The notes under the pieces: model-generated | Database searches by the model: none | Told to the model about the DNA's origin: nothing | What the model saw: the letters and a program-made list of their open reading frames with translations, nothing else | In this document: piece after piece, positions 23,770 through 36,260 of the stretch | How positions within the stretch are numbered: position 1 is the first letter of the stretch | Layout of the letters: each line of letters opens with the position of its first letter | From: Sipunculus nudus | Taxonomy: Eukaryota; Annelida; Sipuncula; Golfingiida; Sipunculidae | Length of the DNA: 64,000 nt | Direction of reading: 5' to 3' | NCBI GenBank assembly: GCA_026874595.1 | Contig: CM049307.1 | Coordinates: 20,003,079 to 20,067,078, forward strand | Translations under genes and position numbers: made by a program

Positions 23770-24776
23770 TTATCATTATTATCGTTGAAGGTTTTGAAAG
23801 GTGTCCTTGAGATTCTGCCCACAGAGCCACACGTGGAAGAAATTATCACTGATTTTGAAGCAGGTTGGTTAAAAATCTGACTTTATCAGACTGTAAAGGG
23901 GAGGGGGCTTATTAAGATTTCTATCACTAAACAATGCGCCGCCATGTCCTTTGCTTGGTATTCCGTGAATTATTCAGTGTCAAATTAATTTTATAGTTAT
24001 TGCATGCATGCGATAAAACATTTGGTATGAATTATTATGAGTCACCAACTATTACCTGCCATGCATATATTTAAGTATAATCTATATAGAATCTTAGCTC
24101 ACCAATAAAGGAATTTATACTGTTAAAGATTACAAATCCTATACATATTTTTACAGCTATCTGGAGAGGAGTTGCTGAGATTCTGCCTAATGTAACCATG
24201 CATGGCTGTAACTTCCACTGGACACAGTGTGTGTACAAAAAGGTTCGGGAGTTCGGCCTGCAGACCACCTATGCTAGAAAGGATAATGTGTATAGGTACA
24301 TTAAAAAACTGATGGCATTGCCTTTCCTCCCCGCTGAACACATGCGGCCTGCCTTCGGAGAATTGGGAAAGAGGATGCCGCCAGACGGGGGAATTGCCAA
24401 ACTATATCAGTATATGGAAAGCTTCTGGTTCAGGAGTTCTCTTTGGACAGAGGAGAACTGGTCCGTATACAGAAGAGTGGTGCGTACAAACAACGATTGT
24501 GAGGGTTGGCACCGCCGCTTCAACGTTCGCGCCAGGGACAACGAGCATCACTTCTACTCGCTGGTCCGTTTACTGAAAAAGGAAGCCAAACTTGTTGGAC
24601 TGCAGGCCCGACTTGTGCAGCAGTCCCAGCTGCGCAAGTACCAAAGAAAGCAGTACAGACCCCTCCATGGGAGGGTAAATGCTCTGTGGGACGAGTACGC
24701 TGGTGGGAAAATTACAGCGAGCAGGCTACTCAGAAAAGTGGCGGCCTTTAACGGCCCATCAACAAGCGATTCGTAA

Positions 24777-25137
24777 ACTCATTTATTTGGCAGTTTTCTT
24801 TCAAAACTGATTAAATCGAATGCATTTTTGCATAATCGATAAAAAAATATTATGTATACACATCAAGGAATCTAATACTCAGGCTGTCAGAGATATACGT
24901 ACACGGAGAAAGGAACAGCATAAAAAGGACGGAAAGACGACCTTATAGATGTGGATGGATTGATGGTTTTCATTATGAATACTGAATACCGATTTACATG
25001 TCAGACCGTTTATTGGGGTCACCATTTTAGGTTCTTTATATATTTTACAGTAGATTTCAAGGTAACTTATAATTAGAAAGTACAAATGATAATCGCTCTA
25101 TAATTTATCATCGGTCGTTTTTATTTTTCAGTTATCG

Positions 25138-25171
<34 letters not shown>

Positions 25172-25548
25172 AGCTTATGCTGAAATAAAATAATTTATTT
25201 ATTTATGGGTTCTAGTTTCATTTAATCTTTTTTTTATCTAAGGAATGATTTTTTATCACATAGATACTCTAAACTCCAGATGATATTCCTCTACAAAAAA
25301 AACAGTAAAGGGTTATGAATGAAAAGGAAACATATTAAATTCAATTGAGATCTAATTCGATATACATGTATCAACATAATGATCTGATGAAGTCTGAAGT
25401 TAAGGCACAATGGTTAAATTAATAAATGACAGGTCCAGATAGCGAAAATATAAGGACCATCCTTTCAAAGATGAACAACTAGGCCTATGAGGCATTAAAA
25501 TTTCTTCTTTTAAACTGTACTGTAAAAGAGTAAAAAAATATTAATATG

Positions 25549-25582
<34 letters not shown>

Positions 25583-26050
25583 TTCCTTCAAAAGAAATGC
25601 TTCGGCCTGCAATTACAGACGGTACACCGATATACCTATGGGACTGAGGTTGGGGCATGAAACATTAGGTTAGGCGGGATCGTATACGCTGAAATGATTT
25701 TTATAGTTTCGTAATTACCTAATTATACAAATGATAAAATCCTAAATTGTATTGCTGAAGTCTAATATTTAACAGGATATTATTGAACAAATATATATCT
25801 CTCTTGCATCGTGTCGACCTAGGTGTAAAGGGTAATGCAAAATAATAACATTCTTAAAAAAAAAAAAAAAACAAAAAAAAAAAAACAGGTTTACTTGAAT
25901 CCAGCAAGGATACATTTGCGCCCCATTGTTTTACACTGCGTCAATTCCAAGGTAATAAGGTAACCCGTGTGAAGGCATATATACAGTTTGTTTCATATAT
26001 AAAACTATGCCACGGCAATGGTAATTTAAAGCTCAAAAGTGGAACGGGAA
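24777..26050. other. MULE 3' non-coding interior
   Basis: AT-rich, with (AT)n at 25140-25169, (GT)n at 25550-25581 and a poly(A) run near 25855-25885. No gene seen. Confidence 0.5.
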
Positions 26051-26059
26051 TGAAACGAC

Positions 26060-26236
26060 CAATTCTGATATAGGTCCGAAAGGACCAGGGTACGAAACGA
26101 CTAAGCTGACAGTGTACGAAAAGACCAGAGTACGAAACGACTTCAGGTTACGAAACGACTTGCCCCATACTGGACTAAGTTTGGGTACGAAACGTCTAGA
26201 GTACGAAACGACTAGAGTACGAAACATCTTGCTTCC
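26060..26236 (-). repeat. MULE right terminal/subterminal array
   Basis: About seven copies of GGGTACGAAACGAC-like words, inverted relative to the left end. The terminal 54 bp aligns with the left end as an imperfect inverted repeat. Confidence 0.85.
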
Positions 26237-26245
26237 GTACTAGGT
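26237..26245. repeat. Target site duplication of the MULE, right
   Basis: GTACTAGGT, matching 15649-15657 exactly; host sequence resumes with AATATTAAAGGG. Confidence 0.92.
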
Positions 26246-27648
26246 AATATTAAAGGGCCACTGTATAGAAGTTTTACACTGATGTCACTGCTAGCATGGG
26301 GAGTTAGTTAATGCTGCCATCTTGGATGGTCTAGGCCTGTCTGCAGACTACAGCTCAAGCCATGGGGATGCTCCCTCAAGTTTTAGCAAGGTTAAACTTT
26401 CAAAGTATCCTGAAAGTTTAGATTCAGTAGCCTTAGAATGCTAAAAAGAAAAACTCTCACTATCTGGTGGTTTAGATCCATATTTAGTGCAGCCTCACCA
26501 GTCAACAGCACTGATTGTTGTTCCAGCTGGAGATATACCAGCCATCAGCTATACAGACATATACAACTACCTAGTAAACAGTCCCAGCCAAGTGTTCACA
26601 GGGCAGTCCCTGAAGGCCTGCAAAAGTTTAGAGGCTTACAGATACTTTGTGGCAGGATATGTCAACAATCTGATGCTGACCCCTACACCAAACAAGGCCA
26701 TTGCAATTAATACAGCTAAGGTATGTACACAATTAATAATATTAATTAATATTTAATATGAATATTTTTAAATAGTGATGTACAAAACAAAATAATGGCA
26801 CAATCTTAAAATTCTTAACTGGATTAAGTTAAAGGTTAATGATTAATAACAATAAATACAAAGGAACTTTATTTCATGAAGAATCAGGTCATTTATACAA
26901 GGCCTTAAGTTGACCATTTATATAAGGCCACTGAACTTAAGGCAATGAACTATGGTTGATTTTTATTTAATTTCTTCAGGTGAATCATTCTCAGAAAGTG
27001 TCTGAGGTCAGCTTAAGTCCTTGAATTGGAGTGCAAATAGATTGGGTGGTGGTGTGTGCCCACTGTGACTGCATGGCAGGACTTGGGGAAGCCTGCTCCC
27101 GTACAGCAGCAGTTCTGTTTGCCACTAAGGCTGCAGTAAAGCTGGTAAACAGCAGAACATGCACCTCCCTTCAATGACAGTGGTCAATGGCAAAAACAAA
27201 AAAGTGGAATATATGCCATCATCCAGCACAGACTTCAAAAGTTCACAGAAGAAACACTACAAGGAAGCAAGCAGGGAAGCAGAAGAAATCAAGATCCCCC
27301 CACCCATACCTGAAGAGATAAAGGATCAGTATTCAGAAATGAACAGAAGTGGCACAAAGTCAGCTGTGCTGTCAATAGTGCCACAGTTCTGCGAGGCCTT
27401 TATCCAAAAAGCCATCACCCTCTACCTGCCACCACTCCTGAGCAACATGTTTCATCCTCAGTTCCAGAAGATAACTCATGATCAGCTGCTGGAGCAGTGT
27501 CAACATATATTTAACACTTCAAATGAACAAAGAACAGGTAAGATACAATTAAATAAAACACTGGATAAACGTCAATTCACATTTTTCATAATCACAAGAT
27601 TATATTTCATATAACATATTATATCTAACATATATATATCAATTATAT

Positions 27649-28908
27649 TGTTATAAGGCTGGGGGAATGACCCAGATATAACAAAGATAGTTGTATATCA
27701 AGTCTCTTTATTCTGATTCATTGGCATAGTGATTATTCAATAAATTCGTCTCTGGTGATCACAGCAATATATATATATAAACTGACATTCTTTTTCACAC
27801 AGTATTACACTTTACATAACAGTCGTCTTCTTAACAATTCTTAATTATTCAAGTCAGTCTATTCTTATATAGTACAGTTCTTACACAATGCATAACACTA
27901 CACATCAGACACTTAGTACACAAAGATTGTATCAGTGTCTCTTGCTACTACAGCTTGAGATACATTAGTTACCTCATGTTGTTACAGATGGGCGACACGC
28001 ACAGCGAGACACAGGGAGCCCATGATGGGCAGGGAGGCCCAGATGACCAAGCCTGGATGATGACCTTGACTGTGACTGACAGACTGACAACTTCTCTATC
28101 TGACTGACTCTATAGTTCTTCCTTCTCCACCTCTTTACTGGTTCTCCCTCTCTCACTGACCACATCTAAATATATATTACACAGGTCTCTCTGCCGAAAC
28201 ATGTATCTAATAAAATGTATATATTCCATTTATTGTTGTTCATTTTACTTGTAAATCTGAAACTTGTACAAGATGCTCCCTTTCTGGCTTTCAGTGTATC
28301 AAAGCCTATCTCCTTTCCATTGTTATATTTAGTTGTATGAAAGTGGTTTGTGACGTAGTGGACAAATCTGATGTCCACTCTTTTATGACTTAATTGGTGT
28401 GGTATGTCTGGATCTGTAAGCTGTGCTGTTAATCTGTATGTATAAGTGGTGTATGTACCTTTCATTGTGTGTCCACACCTTGATTTTATAGCTTACACAG
28501 TTATTGGTCACTTTTATAAAATTCATGACATAAGCCAACTAGTCAAATTGTGTTTCCTCTGCCTTTCTCTCTATCTGACTTAAATAACATACTGTAGTGT
28601 CCCATGCCATATGTGTCATTTATGTTAACTAACATCTTTAGTTATCTTTCTTACTAAGTTATATGACATTTACATTACTAAATACAATAGTAATTGTTAC
28701 AACTATGACTGGTTAACCCTAAATGTTTCTAGATATCTTGACATTCAATTTTTATTTAAACAGTATATCTGTGACCATTCTTTATGCACCACAATCTACA
28801 CTAATATTCATTGTACATTCAATTATAAACAATAATGAATACCTACACCTTCAATAATTATCATCATCATGAAAAAATAAGATAAACATAAGTTCTATAC
28901 TCATATCA
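27649..28908 (-). mobile_element. Solo LTR, 1.26 kb, copy 1
   Basis: The + strand runs from TGTTATAAGGCTG to ACTCATATCA (TG...CA) and is flanked by ATAT on both sides (27645-27648 and 28909-28912). A related copy is at 32961-34149. On the minus strand a TATA-like stretch is followed by GGTCAGTGAG, and a polyadenylation signal AATAAAGAG lies near the minus 3' end, so the transcriptional orientation is probably minus. No internal retrotransposon coding region accompanies it, implying LTR-LTR recombination. Superfamily not determined. Confidence 0.75.
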
Positions 28909-28920
28909 ATATGAGGCTTA

Positions 28921-31229
28921 GGGAATGGAAAAAAACATACCCCCTGCATGTGTGGCCTAGCTGTCTTAGTACCTTGCACAACTATAACAGGTACCATAAG
29001 CACAGTGCTTGACCATTCTTGGTACCAGAGATGAAAATAATACTGAAAACTTGATAAAGAAATGCAAAAAAGCAGGCTTGCACAAAATACACATACAAAA
29101 GACCTGTTGCTTGCCAGCACTGCCCAGCCACTGTTTGTTCAAGTGACCTAGATACCCAACAGTGCTGACCCAGTCCCGGTTCTATAAATAGATATCATGG
29201 TGCTGGCTAATGACTTTAAATTTATGGATACTTATAAAAATATAAGGAAAGTATGTCTAAAGCATCTGGTAAGAAGCACAAGTCCAAAGGAATCCACTAT
29301 TATGAGAAAAAATATGTAGCTGACTTGAAAGGTAGGTAACTTTCAGTTACTCTCATCATAATACACTTAAAGACTGTTGAGCTCACATTTACTGGTCCCA
29401 AAGAGCTGAGTTGGCCCTGAGGTCCATGTTGTCCATTAATCAACAACAGGGTGCCTGTAATTGCCCCAGGTCAATTAACATATCAAGATAGTACAGATCT
29501 GGGGGTACAAGTGGTGAGTGATACACATTCCAGACATCTAAGAATGAAGTTGTCTGTGGTCCCTCTGACTGTACAAGGTAATATTAAAGGGTCACTGTAT
29601 AGAGATTCTGCACTATGTCACTGATAGCATGGGGAGTTTGTTAATGCTGCCATCTTGGATGGTCTAAGCATGTCTGCAAACTCTCACTATGACTATGTGG
29701 TGGTTTAGATCCATATTCAGTGCAGCCTCCACAGTCAACAGCACTGATTGCTGTACCAGCTGGGGACATACCAGTGGTCAGCTATGCAGACATTTACAAC
29801 TATCTTGTAAAAAGTCCCAGCCAAGTGTTCACAGGACAGTCCCTAAAGGCCTACAAAAGTTTAGAGGCTTACAGAAACTTTGTGTCAACAATCTGATGCT
29901 GACCTCTACACCAAACAAAGCTATCGCAATTATTACAGATAAGGTATTAACTTAATTAATAATATTAATTAATATTTAATATGAATATTTTTTAAATAGT
30001 GATGTACACAACAAAATAATGGCACAATCTTAATCTGAATGATTAATAACCATAAATACAAAGGAACTTTATTTCATGGAGAATCAGGTCATTTATATAA
30101 GGCCTAAAGTGATCATTTATATAAGACCACTGAACTTAAGACAATGAACTATGGTTGATTTTTATTTAATTTTCTTCAGGTGAATCATTCTCAGAAAGTG
30201 TCTAAGGTCAGCTTAAGTCCAAATAGATTGGGTGGTGGTGTGTGCCCACTGACTGCATGGCAGGAATTTCGGAAGCCTGCTCCCATACAGCAGCAGTCCT
30301 GTTTGCCACTAAGGCTGCAGTAAAGCTGGTAAACAGCAGAACATGCACCTCCCTTCAATGACAGTGGTCAATGGCAAAAACAAAAAAGTGGAATATATGC
30401 CATCATCCAGCATACACTTCACAAATCCACAGAAGAAACACTACATGGAAGCAAGCAGGGAAGCAGAAGAAATCAAGATCCCCCCACCCATACCTGAAGA
30501 GATAAAGGATCAGTATTCAGAAATGAACAGAAGTCAGCTGTGCTGTCAATAGTGCCACAGTTCTGCGAGGCCTTTATCCAAAAAGCCATCACCCTCTACC
30601 TGCCACCACTCCTGAGCAACATGTTTCATCCTCAGTTCCAGAAGATAACTCATGATCAGCTGCTGGAGCAGTGTCAACATATATTTAACACTTCAAATGA
30701 ACAAAGAACAGGTAAGATACAATTAAATAAAACACTTGATAAACATCTATTCATATTTTTCATTATCACAAGATTATATTTCATATAACATATTATATAT
30801 AACATATATATAACAATTATATAACAATATACATATATATTGCAGATCTATTCGGTGAACAACAAAGAAAATGGGGAGCCATGGATCACATCAGCAAAAT
30901 GTTCATGTGCAGTGGGTCTCGGCCAGTCATGTGACAATATCTGTAGGACCTTGTATGAGGTTGCATCAATGAAAACAAAGGACCTTAAAGCTATACCAGT
31001 TGATCTGGCAAAGACATCCCAGTCACAAACATGGCACCTACCCAGAGGCCCTCAAACAACAGCCAGAAAAGTGGAAGACATTCAGGTTTCTTGCTATAGT
31101 CATATAAAAACATTAGCTCCTGTGATCAGTCGAGAAATACGGTCAATTAAAGAACCAACATTCGATCCTGTGGATCGGGTTGCATGCACAGTGCACCAAT
31201 ATGGTACTTTTAATGGCCTGGTATTTTAA
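28921..31229 (+). pseudogene. SWIM/YqaJ-type gene, copy 2
   Basis: A TATA-like TCTATAAATAGAT precedes a first exon at 29253-29331 that opens MSKASGKKHKSKG and has donor GTAGGT. A later exon ends at 29943, another spans 30180-30711, and a last one opens at 30846 and ends in a stop at 31227-31229. The 30180 exon carries the SWIM finger with its histidine intact (EACSHTAAVLF) but a 2-bp deletion relative to copy 1 near 30250. It shares with copy 1 the TGA in the TCTSL-QW motif. The last exon has a second finger, AKCSCAVGLGQSCDNIC, then SQTWHLPRGP, a feature of this invertebrate family. No nuclease domain follows. Confidence 0.72.
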
Positions 31230-32956
31230 TGATCTGCATTCATGAAAATATCAAACATGTGTAATAAATTTAAAAAGAAACTTTTTATTACATGATTGTC
31301 ATCATTGAGGGTTTGAATATCTAGGGTCATTGGGACAATATGACAAAGATATCTGACATACACTGACAAAGGGCTTGTTATCTGCTTCAGAAATGCAACA
31401 GGTTGTTCATTCTGTTGATGGAGATAAAACAATACATCATTTGCTTCTGAGAGGTTTGTTTGATGAAAGTAAATAACCTGCTCCAGTGATGTCTGGATGC
31501 CATTTTGAATGTAAAGCAAGGCACATGTTTATAAAATATGAATGATACCTACATTTAAAATGAATTCCTGGGTATTCCTAAGTGGACCAGGTGTTCATTA
31601 TATGGTTTATATAAAAATGTACATATTACTTTGCATGATGGACCACCATATACATACCCTTTTTTCTCAATGAATCAGATGCACCCTTAGATTTGTTTCC
31701 AGTGCATACTCAGTTATTGCATTCTTAACCTTAATACTAAAAACCCACCTCAATTTTTTTTTCAAAACCTGCATATTCATAGACAGGAGAGTAATAATTC
31801 TGAATGCATTATACCATGATTATATATTGGTAATTAAGTTTATTTCAATTACCTTACAGCTTCTGTGTTACCACTTTCAGAGTCATCCAGATCTTGGATC
31901 AGTTGATAAGGCTGTAGCCTTGAATGGCAGAGTATCATATTTCTGAAAGCCAGAGAGGGAACTCTTAGCTTTGAGAGATTGAAAGAATGGGTGTCATCAG
32001 CAATGGGAGGCTTTTTTGCAGAGAAATATTGAATACAAAATCACACATAGACAAAACAGGTTCAACAACTTTTACTAAGGATCCACAGGATTATACTACC
32101 ATCTGTCTGCCATTCAGGATTTTTAATCAAGTAACAAGGAAAAGCCAAATCTAAAATTACAAAGTGTGTTACAAAGCTTCAAGTTCTGGTACATAAAGGT
32201 ACATCCAGAAGAATGTGCAACACATGAAGTCCTTTGAGGAGTGGTCAATGGAAGTCCACTTGTATCAAAGACATTTGTTGGTGTGTTTGGCGATTCCTGT
32301 CTTCCGGAGGATCCGATCCTTGCGTGTCTGTGCCAACACAACTCACACCTAAATTTTATTAAGCATACTTAAGAGAAATTGATGCAAGGCTTCACAGCTG
32401 TGGTCGAAAGACAACTTGTCAACTTCCTGCCAGGTGGAAGATACAATTTTTATGCAAACCACTGTATCAATGACAAACTTAGATATGTGTCATTGCAAAC
32501 TAACAAATCTGATGGGTGAAAATGAACTTGGGGATCTGGATTTTAGTCCACCAAAGACATGAGTCACTTTCAGTATATCAGTATACCTGGGCTGCTACAA
32601 TCACACAAGAAATTTTATTCTGGACCAACCCCCAGGTGAGGTCCAGCCATGTTATATCCACTGAAGCAGTCAGACTCTAGCATCAAAACTGAAAGATGTT
32701 GTCTACTATTTAACACCCAGATTTGTCAATATTTTAAAAGAACTTTCAAATGTTTATAAAAAAGAGAGGAAATGAATGGAAAATTAAGACAGGTGCTTAG
32801 AAATTTAGATGGTTTAATGAGTGATTGTGCATCAGTGATGAAAACCTTTGACAGAAGTCTAAACACCAAATGACAGGAGTTATTAGGAACTCAAATATCC
32901 AGCTACTGGAACAACAAGATTTAACAATTTTTTTTCCAAAGTGCTGCTGCCCTACA
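31230..32956. other. Intergenic, no supported gene
   Basis: Small minus frames at 31226-31519 and 32123-32341 do not resemble known families. No terminal repeats seen apart from the LTR beginning at 32961. Confidence 0.45.
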
Positions 32957-32960
32957 TTAT

Positions 32961-34149
32961 TGTTATAAGGCTGGGGGGGAACGACCCATATATAACAAAG
33001 AATAGTTTGTAAATCAAGTCTCTTTATTCTGAATCATCGGCATAGTGATTACTCACATAATTATCTCTAGTGATCACATTATTATATAATAAATTGACAT
33101 TCGACTTCACTCAGTATTAACACTTCACATAGCAGTAGTCTTCTTAATACTTCTTAATGCTTCCAGTCAGTCTGTTCTTCTAATATAATACAGTTTTTGT
33201 TATACAAAGTACATCACTGCACGACAGTCACTTAATACACACAGGTCGTATCAGTGTCTCTTGCTAATACAGCTTGAGATACAGTAGTTACCTCATGTTG
33301 TTACAGATAGGCGACAGCACCGAGAACTGAACTCACGACTGGCCGGTTGCCCCGATGACCAAACCCGGATTCATCTCTTACTCATTTTCTCATTCGCTCA
33401 CTCGCTGACTGCCCTTACTATCACTGACTACCTCTATATATATATCTAACATGGGTCTCTCTGCCCAAACTTGTATCTAATAAACTTGTATATATTCCAT
33501 TTATTGTTGTTCATTTTACTTTCAAATCTTGGATTTGTACTAGGTGCTCCCTTCTATAACAAAGCTGAACTGTTGATGACTGTTGTATGTGAGTTGTTGC
33601 TGACGTAGTGGCTGGATCTGGTGACTGTTCTTTTATGACTTAATTGTGACCGTATGTCTGGATTATGTAAATTGTGCTGTGATAATGTATGCAAGAGCTT
33701 TCTGTTCCTTTCACTGTATGTGTGTCCACCGAGACTTTATGAGTTTATTACTGTATGGTCAGTGCTATTAATCGTGACTTGTACCAACAAGTCTGTCTAT
33801 GAACTTCTGCCTTCTCTCTATCTGGCTTAAACGAATATACTATCCGTGCCTTCTGTGTCTTTTATGTTAACCAACATTCTTGTTATCTTTCTTTCTAAGA
33901 TATAAGACATTTATATTACTAAATAAAATAGTAATTATTACATTCATAACTGGTTAACCCTAAATGTTTCTAGATATCTTGGCATTCAATCTTTATTTAA
34001 CAGTATATCTGTGACTATTCTAAATGAACCTCAATCTACACTAATATTTACTATACATTCCATTATAAACACAATGAATACCTACACCTTTCAATAATTA
34101 TCATCGTTATGAAAAAAATAAGATAAACATAAGTTCTCTACTCATATCA
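32961..34149 (-). mobile_element. Solo LTR, 1.19 kb, copy 2
   Basis: Same family as 27649-28908, from TGTTATAAGGCTG to CTCATATCA, flanked by a 4-bp duplication TTAT (32957-32960 and 34150-34153). Minus-strand TATATATATAGAGG followed by GTCAGTGA supports minus orientation. Confidence 0.78.
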
Positions 34150-34169
34150 TTATCACAGGACTGACAAAG

Positions 34170-36180
34170 TGCAATTTTTTCACAGGATTCAAGCAGGACA
34201 ATAACTTGACACAGCAAAGTGTCCTGGTTGATACTCAGTGTGGTGATATTGATGTCAACAAATCTGCTCTTAGGATATGGTACTACAGAGTGACTGGTCC
34301 ATACTGGAACCTTGTGAAGAATGATGTTAATATTTATACTTTTACCAGTATGTTACAACAATGTATGGAAGGTCACAGGAGTGGACTGTAGACACAGAGA
34401 AGTTGTTAGGTCCAGAAGCAGAACCTTGGTGTGGCAAATTAAGCTGATAGTAGACCACATTCACGCAAGTTTGCAAAACTACACTGATAAAACTGGTTCA
34501 GACACCAGAGAGAAGATTACAGAAATTTTGAAGAAGTTGTGTCAAAAATTTATTGAGGTATCTTGACTACATCATTTTTTGCAATTAATTTAAATGCAGA
34601 GTTTAAAAAATTTAGCATTTTATAATGCGATTTCAGGAAATCTATACATTTGATCTGAATGATATCTTCAGGTAATGAGATATGCATATAAAAACATTGT
34701 TTGCTGATGACAATAAAATTATGTAATAATATTTCTTTATTTCATGTAATCTAAAATGTGAACAATTTTCAAGTGATTAATTAGCCATCAAGGAATGAAT
34801 TACCATCAGCTTCGAAAGGCCATATCTTGAAAATTGTTCAACATGATGAACATCAAATGGTTCAAGAGATCTTTCAAGTTAAAATAAATGTGAAGGTGTA
34901 AAACAGACTTAAAATGTGCTGATGGTACCTTAAAGATGTAAGAGATCATTCAAAATGAATAAAAAAAACATAATTGAACACCGGCCTATCAGTCTTTGTC
35001 CCCTAACATAGCCTGCTTATAATATCACCTAAATGACCATTGTTTGGATAAATTTGTTAGGTTCATTGTTAGGTTCATGGTATATTTAAACCTATTAGGT
35101 TTACAAGGAGTAGCTTTCTGATCTTGCGGCAGTTCAATCTGTATTCAGTTTACAAGTTTTAGGCAAAAACCACAAATTAGTGCTCATCTTTACATTTTCA
35201 TGATACTTAGGGCTTTACACAGACACTTTGTAGTTACCATTAATTAATTAGTTATTGCCATAATTTTACCATTTACATTCAATCTGATAGGTTTCATTTC
35301 ATGTTGCATCAAATTAATTATATCATGTGGGCCATTCACTTTACGAATCTTGTTCACTTTTAATGTAACTTTTATTGTAAAAAACTGTTCATTTTTTTAA
35401 CTGAACTGAAACTGGTCAGTGTTTGTGCAGTTGTTCTTGGAAGCCAGCATCTCCGTCGAAAGAAGATAGACTCTTTATGCATCAAGGTCAGTATAGATAT
35501 CTCTATGAAATTACATATATTTAGATACTATACCTACAAAAGAAACAACTGAAAATGCAATAACCAATGGTTACATGATGACTAAAGTACATGCAAGCAT
35601 GCTTACTTAGGTGTATCATAGATATTTAAGTGCAGTAGAGCTTTCTTTAAACAGGCTATATAAATAATACACTTTTTCAAGTTCAAGCAATTTAAAGTAT
35701 ATTTGTTGTGTTTTTTTTTGTCCTTATATATAAAGGTTAATATAATGCAATGCTAAAACCTGTCTCAAAAATATATTCTTTGCAGGTACAGAATGACCAG
35801 GACGTCCAACAGGGACAGACAGAGGTGCCTATACAATTCACTGGGGACATCCAGAAGACTGAGGCTTTTCTCACGTCATACTGGACAGATGAGAGGTTGC
35901 AGAGCCTCTGGTTGTAACCAGTGCCTTAGCCATTTGTAAAGCTGCTCTCTTTGTGTTTAACACTGAATACCATGAAAAATGTAAGCATTCCCTCAGCTTC
36001 TTCACCACCAACCTGATTGGTATTATAGATGATAAAGGCCACGCAAAGAAGATACTGTTATGTGCTGCCTGCCCATTCCCCCATCCCGCCCAATCAAAGC
36101 AACAGCATTCACTATTTCTTTGAAGAGGTAATCTTCTAGGAATATGTTAGTCTTTTATACCGGCATATTATTATAGTTCT
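34170..36180. other. Possible decayed exons, unassigned
   Basis: A + frame at 34206-34391 and a splice-like acceptor TTTGCAG before 35787 (reading VQNDQDVQQGQTEV) suggest exon remnants. A frame near 35920-36110 contains AICKAALFVFNTEYHEK. Frames break repeatedly and I do not recognise the products. They may be downstream parts of the SWIM-type pseudogene. Confidence 0.3.
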
Positions 36181-36260
36181 TTTATGTAACTAGAATACGG
36201 GTAGTCGACAAGCGACTACTTGTATCCGCCTAAATCAGAGTGGAACGGGTGAAGTGTTGC

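Larger units (their letters stand above)
20455..24776 (+). pseudogene. FLYWCH-type MULE transposase gene, multi-exon, one frameshift
   Basis: Exons with GT/AG borders are 20455-20864, 21134-21325, 21928-22222, 22575-22728, 22995-23261, 23791-23863 and 24157-24776 (stop TAA). An upstream initiating exon is not identified. The 21928 exon encodes a FLYWCH finger (GYTYTIKK, WWCSVRNRKVTC, MEHAHPAE). The DDE catalytic core follows: D in CWCVDATFKVV, D in EEIITDFEA, and E in RTNNDCEGWHRR, with the MULE C..H motif GCNFHWTQCV between. The phases of the junctions agree wherever checked. In the 22575 exon the frame changes near 22608-22620, so this copy is probably inactive unless that is a sequence error. 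The enzyme would bind the subterminal arrays and excise the element. Confidence 0.88.
15658..26236 (+). mobile_element. Mutator-like element (MULE), 10.6 kb, nearly complete
   Basis: The borders are set in three independent ways. There is a 9-bp direct repeat (GTACTAGGT) on both sides, imperfect terminal inverted repeats (about 54 bp alignable without gaps, both containing several GTTTCGTAC words), and an uninterrupted paralogue in which the flanks are joined. A 9-bp duplication is the hallmark of the Mutator superfamily. The interior holds one recognisable gene, the FLYWCH-MULE transposase at 20455-24776. About 4.6 kb of non-coding or unrecognised DNA precedes it and 1.4 kb follows. Microsatellites and at least one Tigger-like MITE have accumulated inside. 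Confidence 0.93.
15009..27648 (+). pseudogene. SWIM/YqaJ-type gene, copy 1, split by a MULE
   Basis: This matches copy 2 (28921-31229) from the shared GGGAATGGA onward. The matched parts include a TATA-like TCTATAAATAGAT, a 79-nt first exon at 15331-15409 with donor GTAGGT, an exon ending 26720, and an exon at 26980-27537. The initiator is TTG here where copy 2 has ATG. The 26980 exon carries a SWIM finger, AHCDCMAGLGEACSRTAAVLF, in which the usual histidine is arginine. It also has the family hallmark TCTSL-QW, but with TGA inside it. The 10.6-kb MULE lies between the promoter-proximal part and the later exons. The 3' exon of copy 2 is absent. Family role is unknown. Confidence 0.75.
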
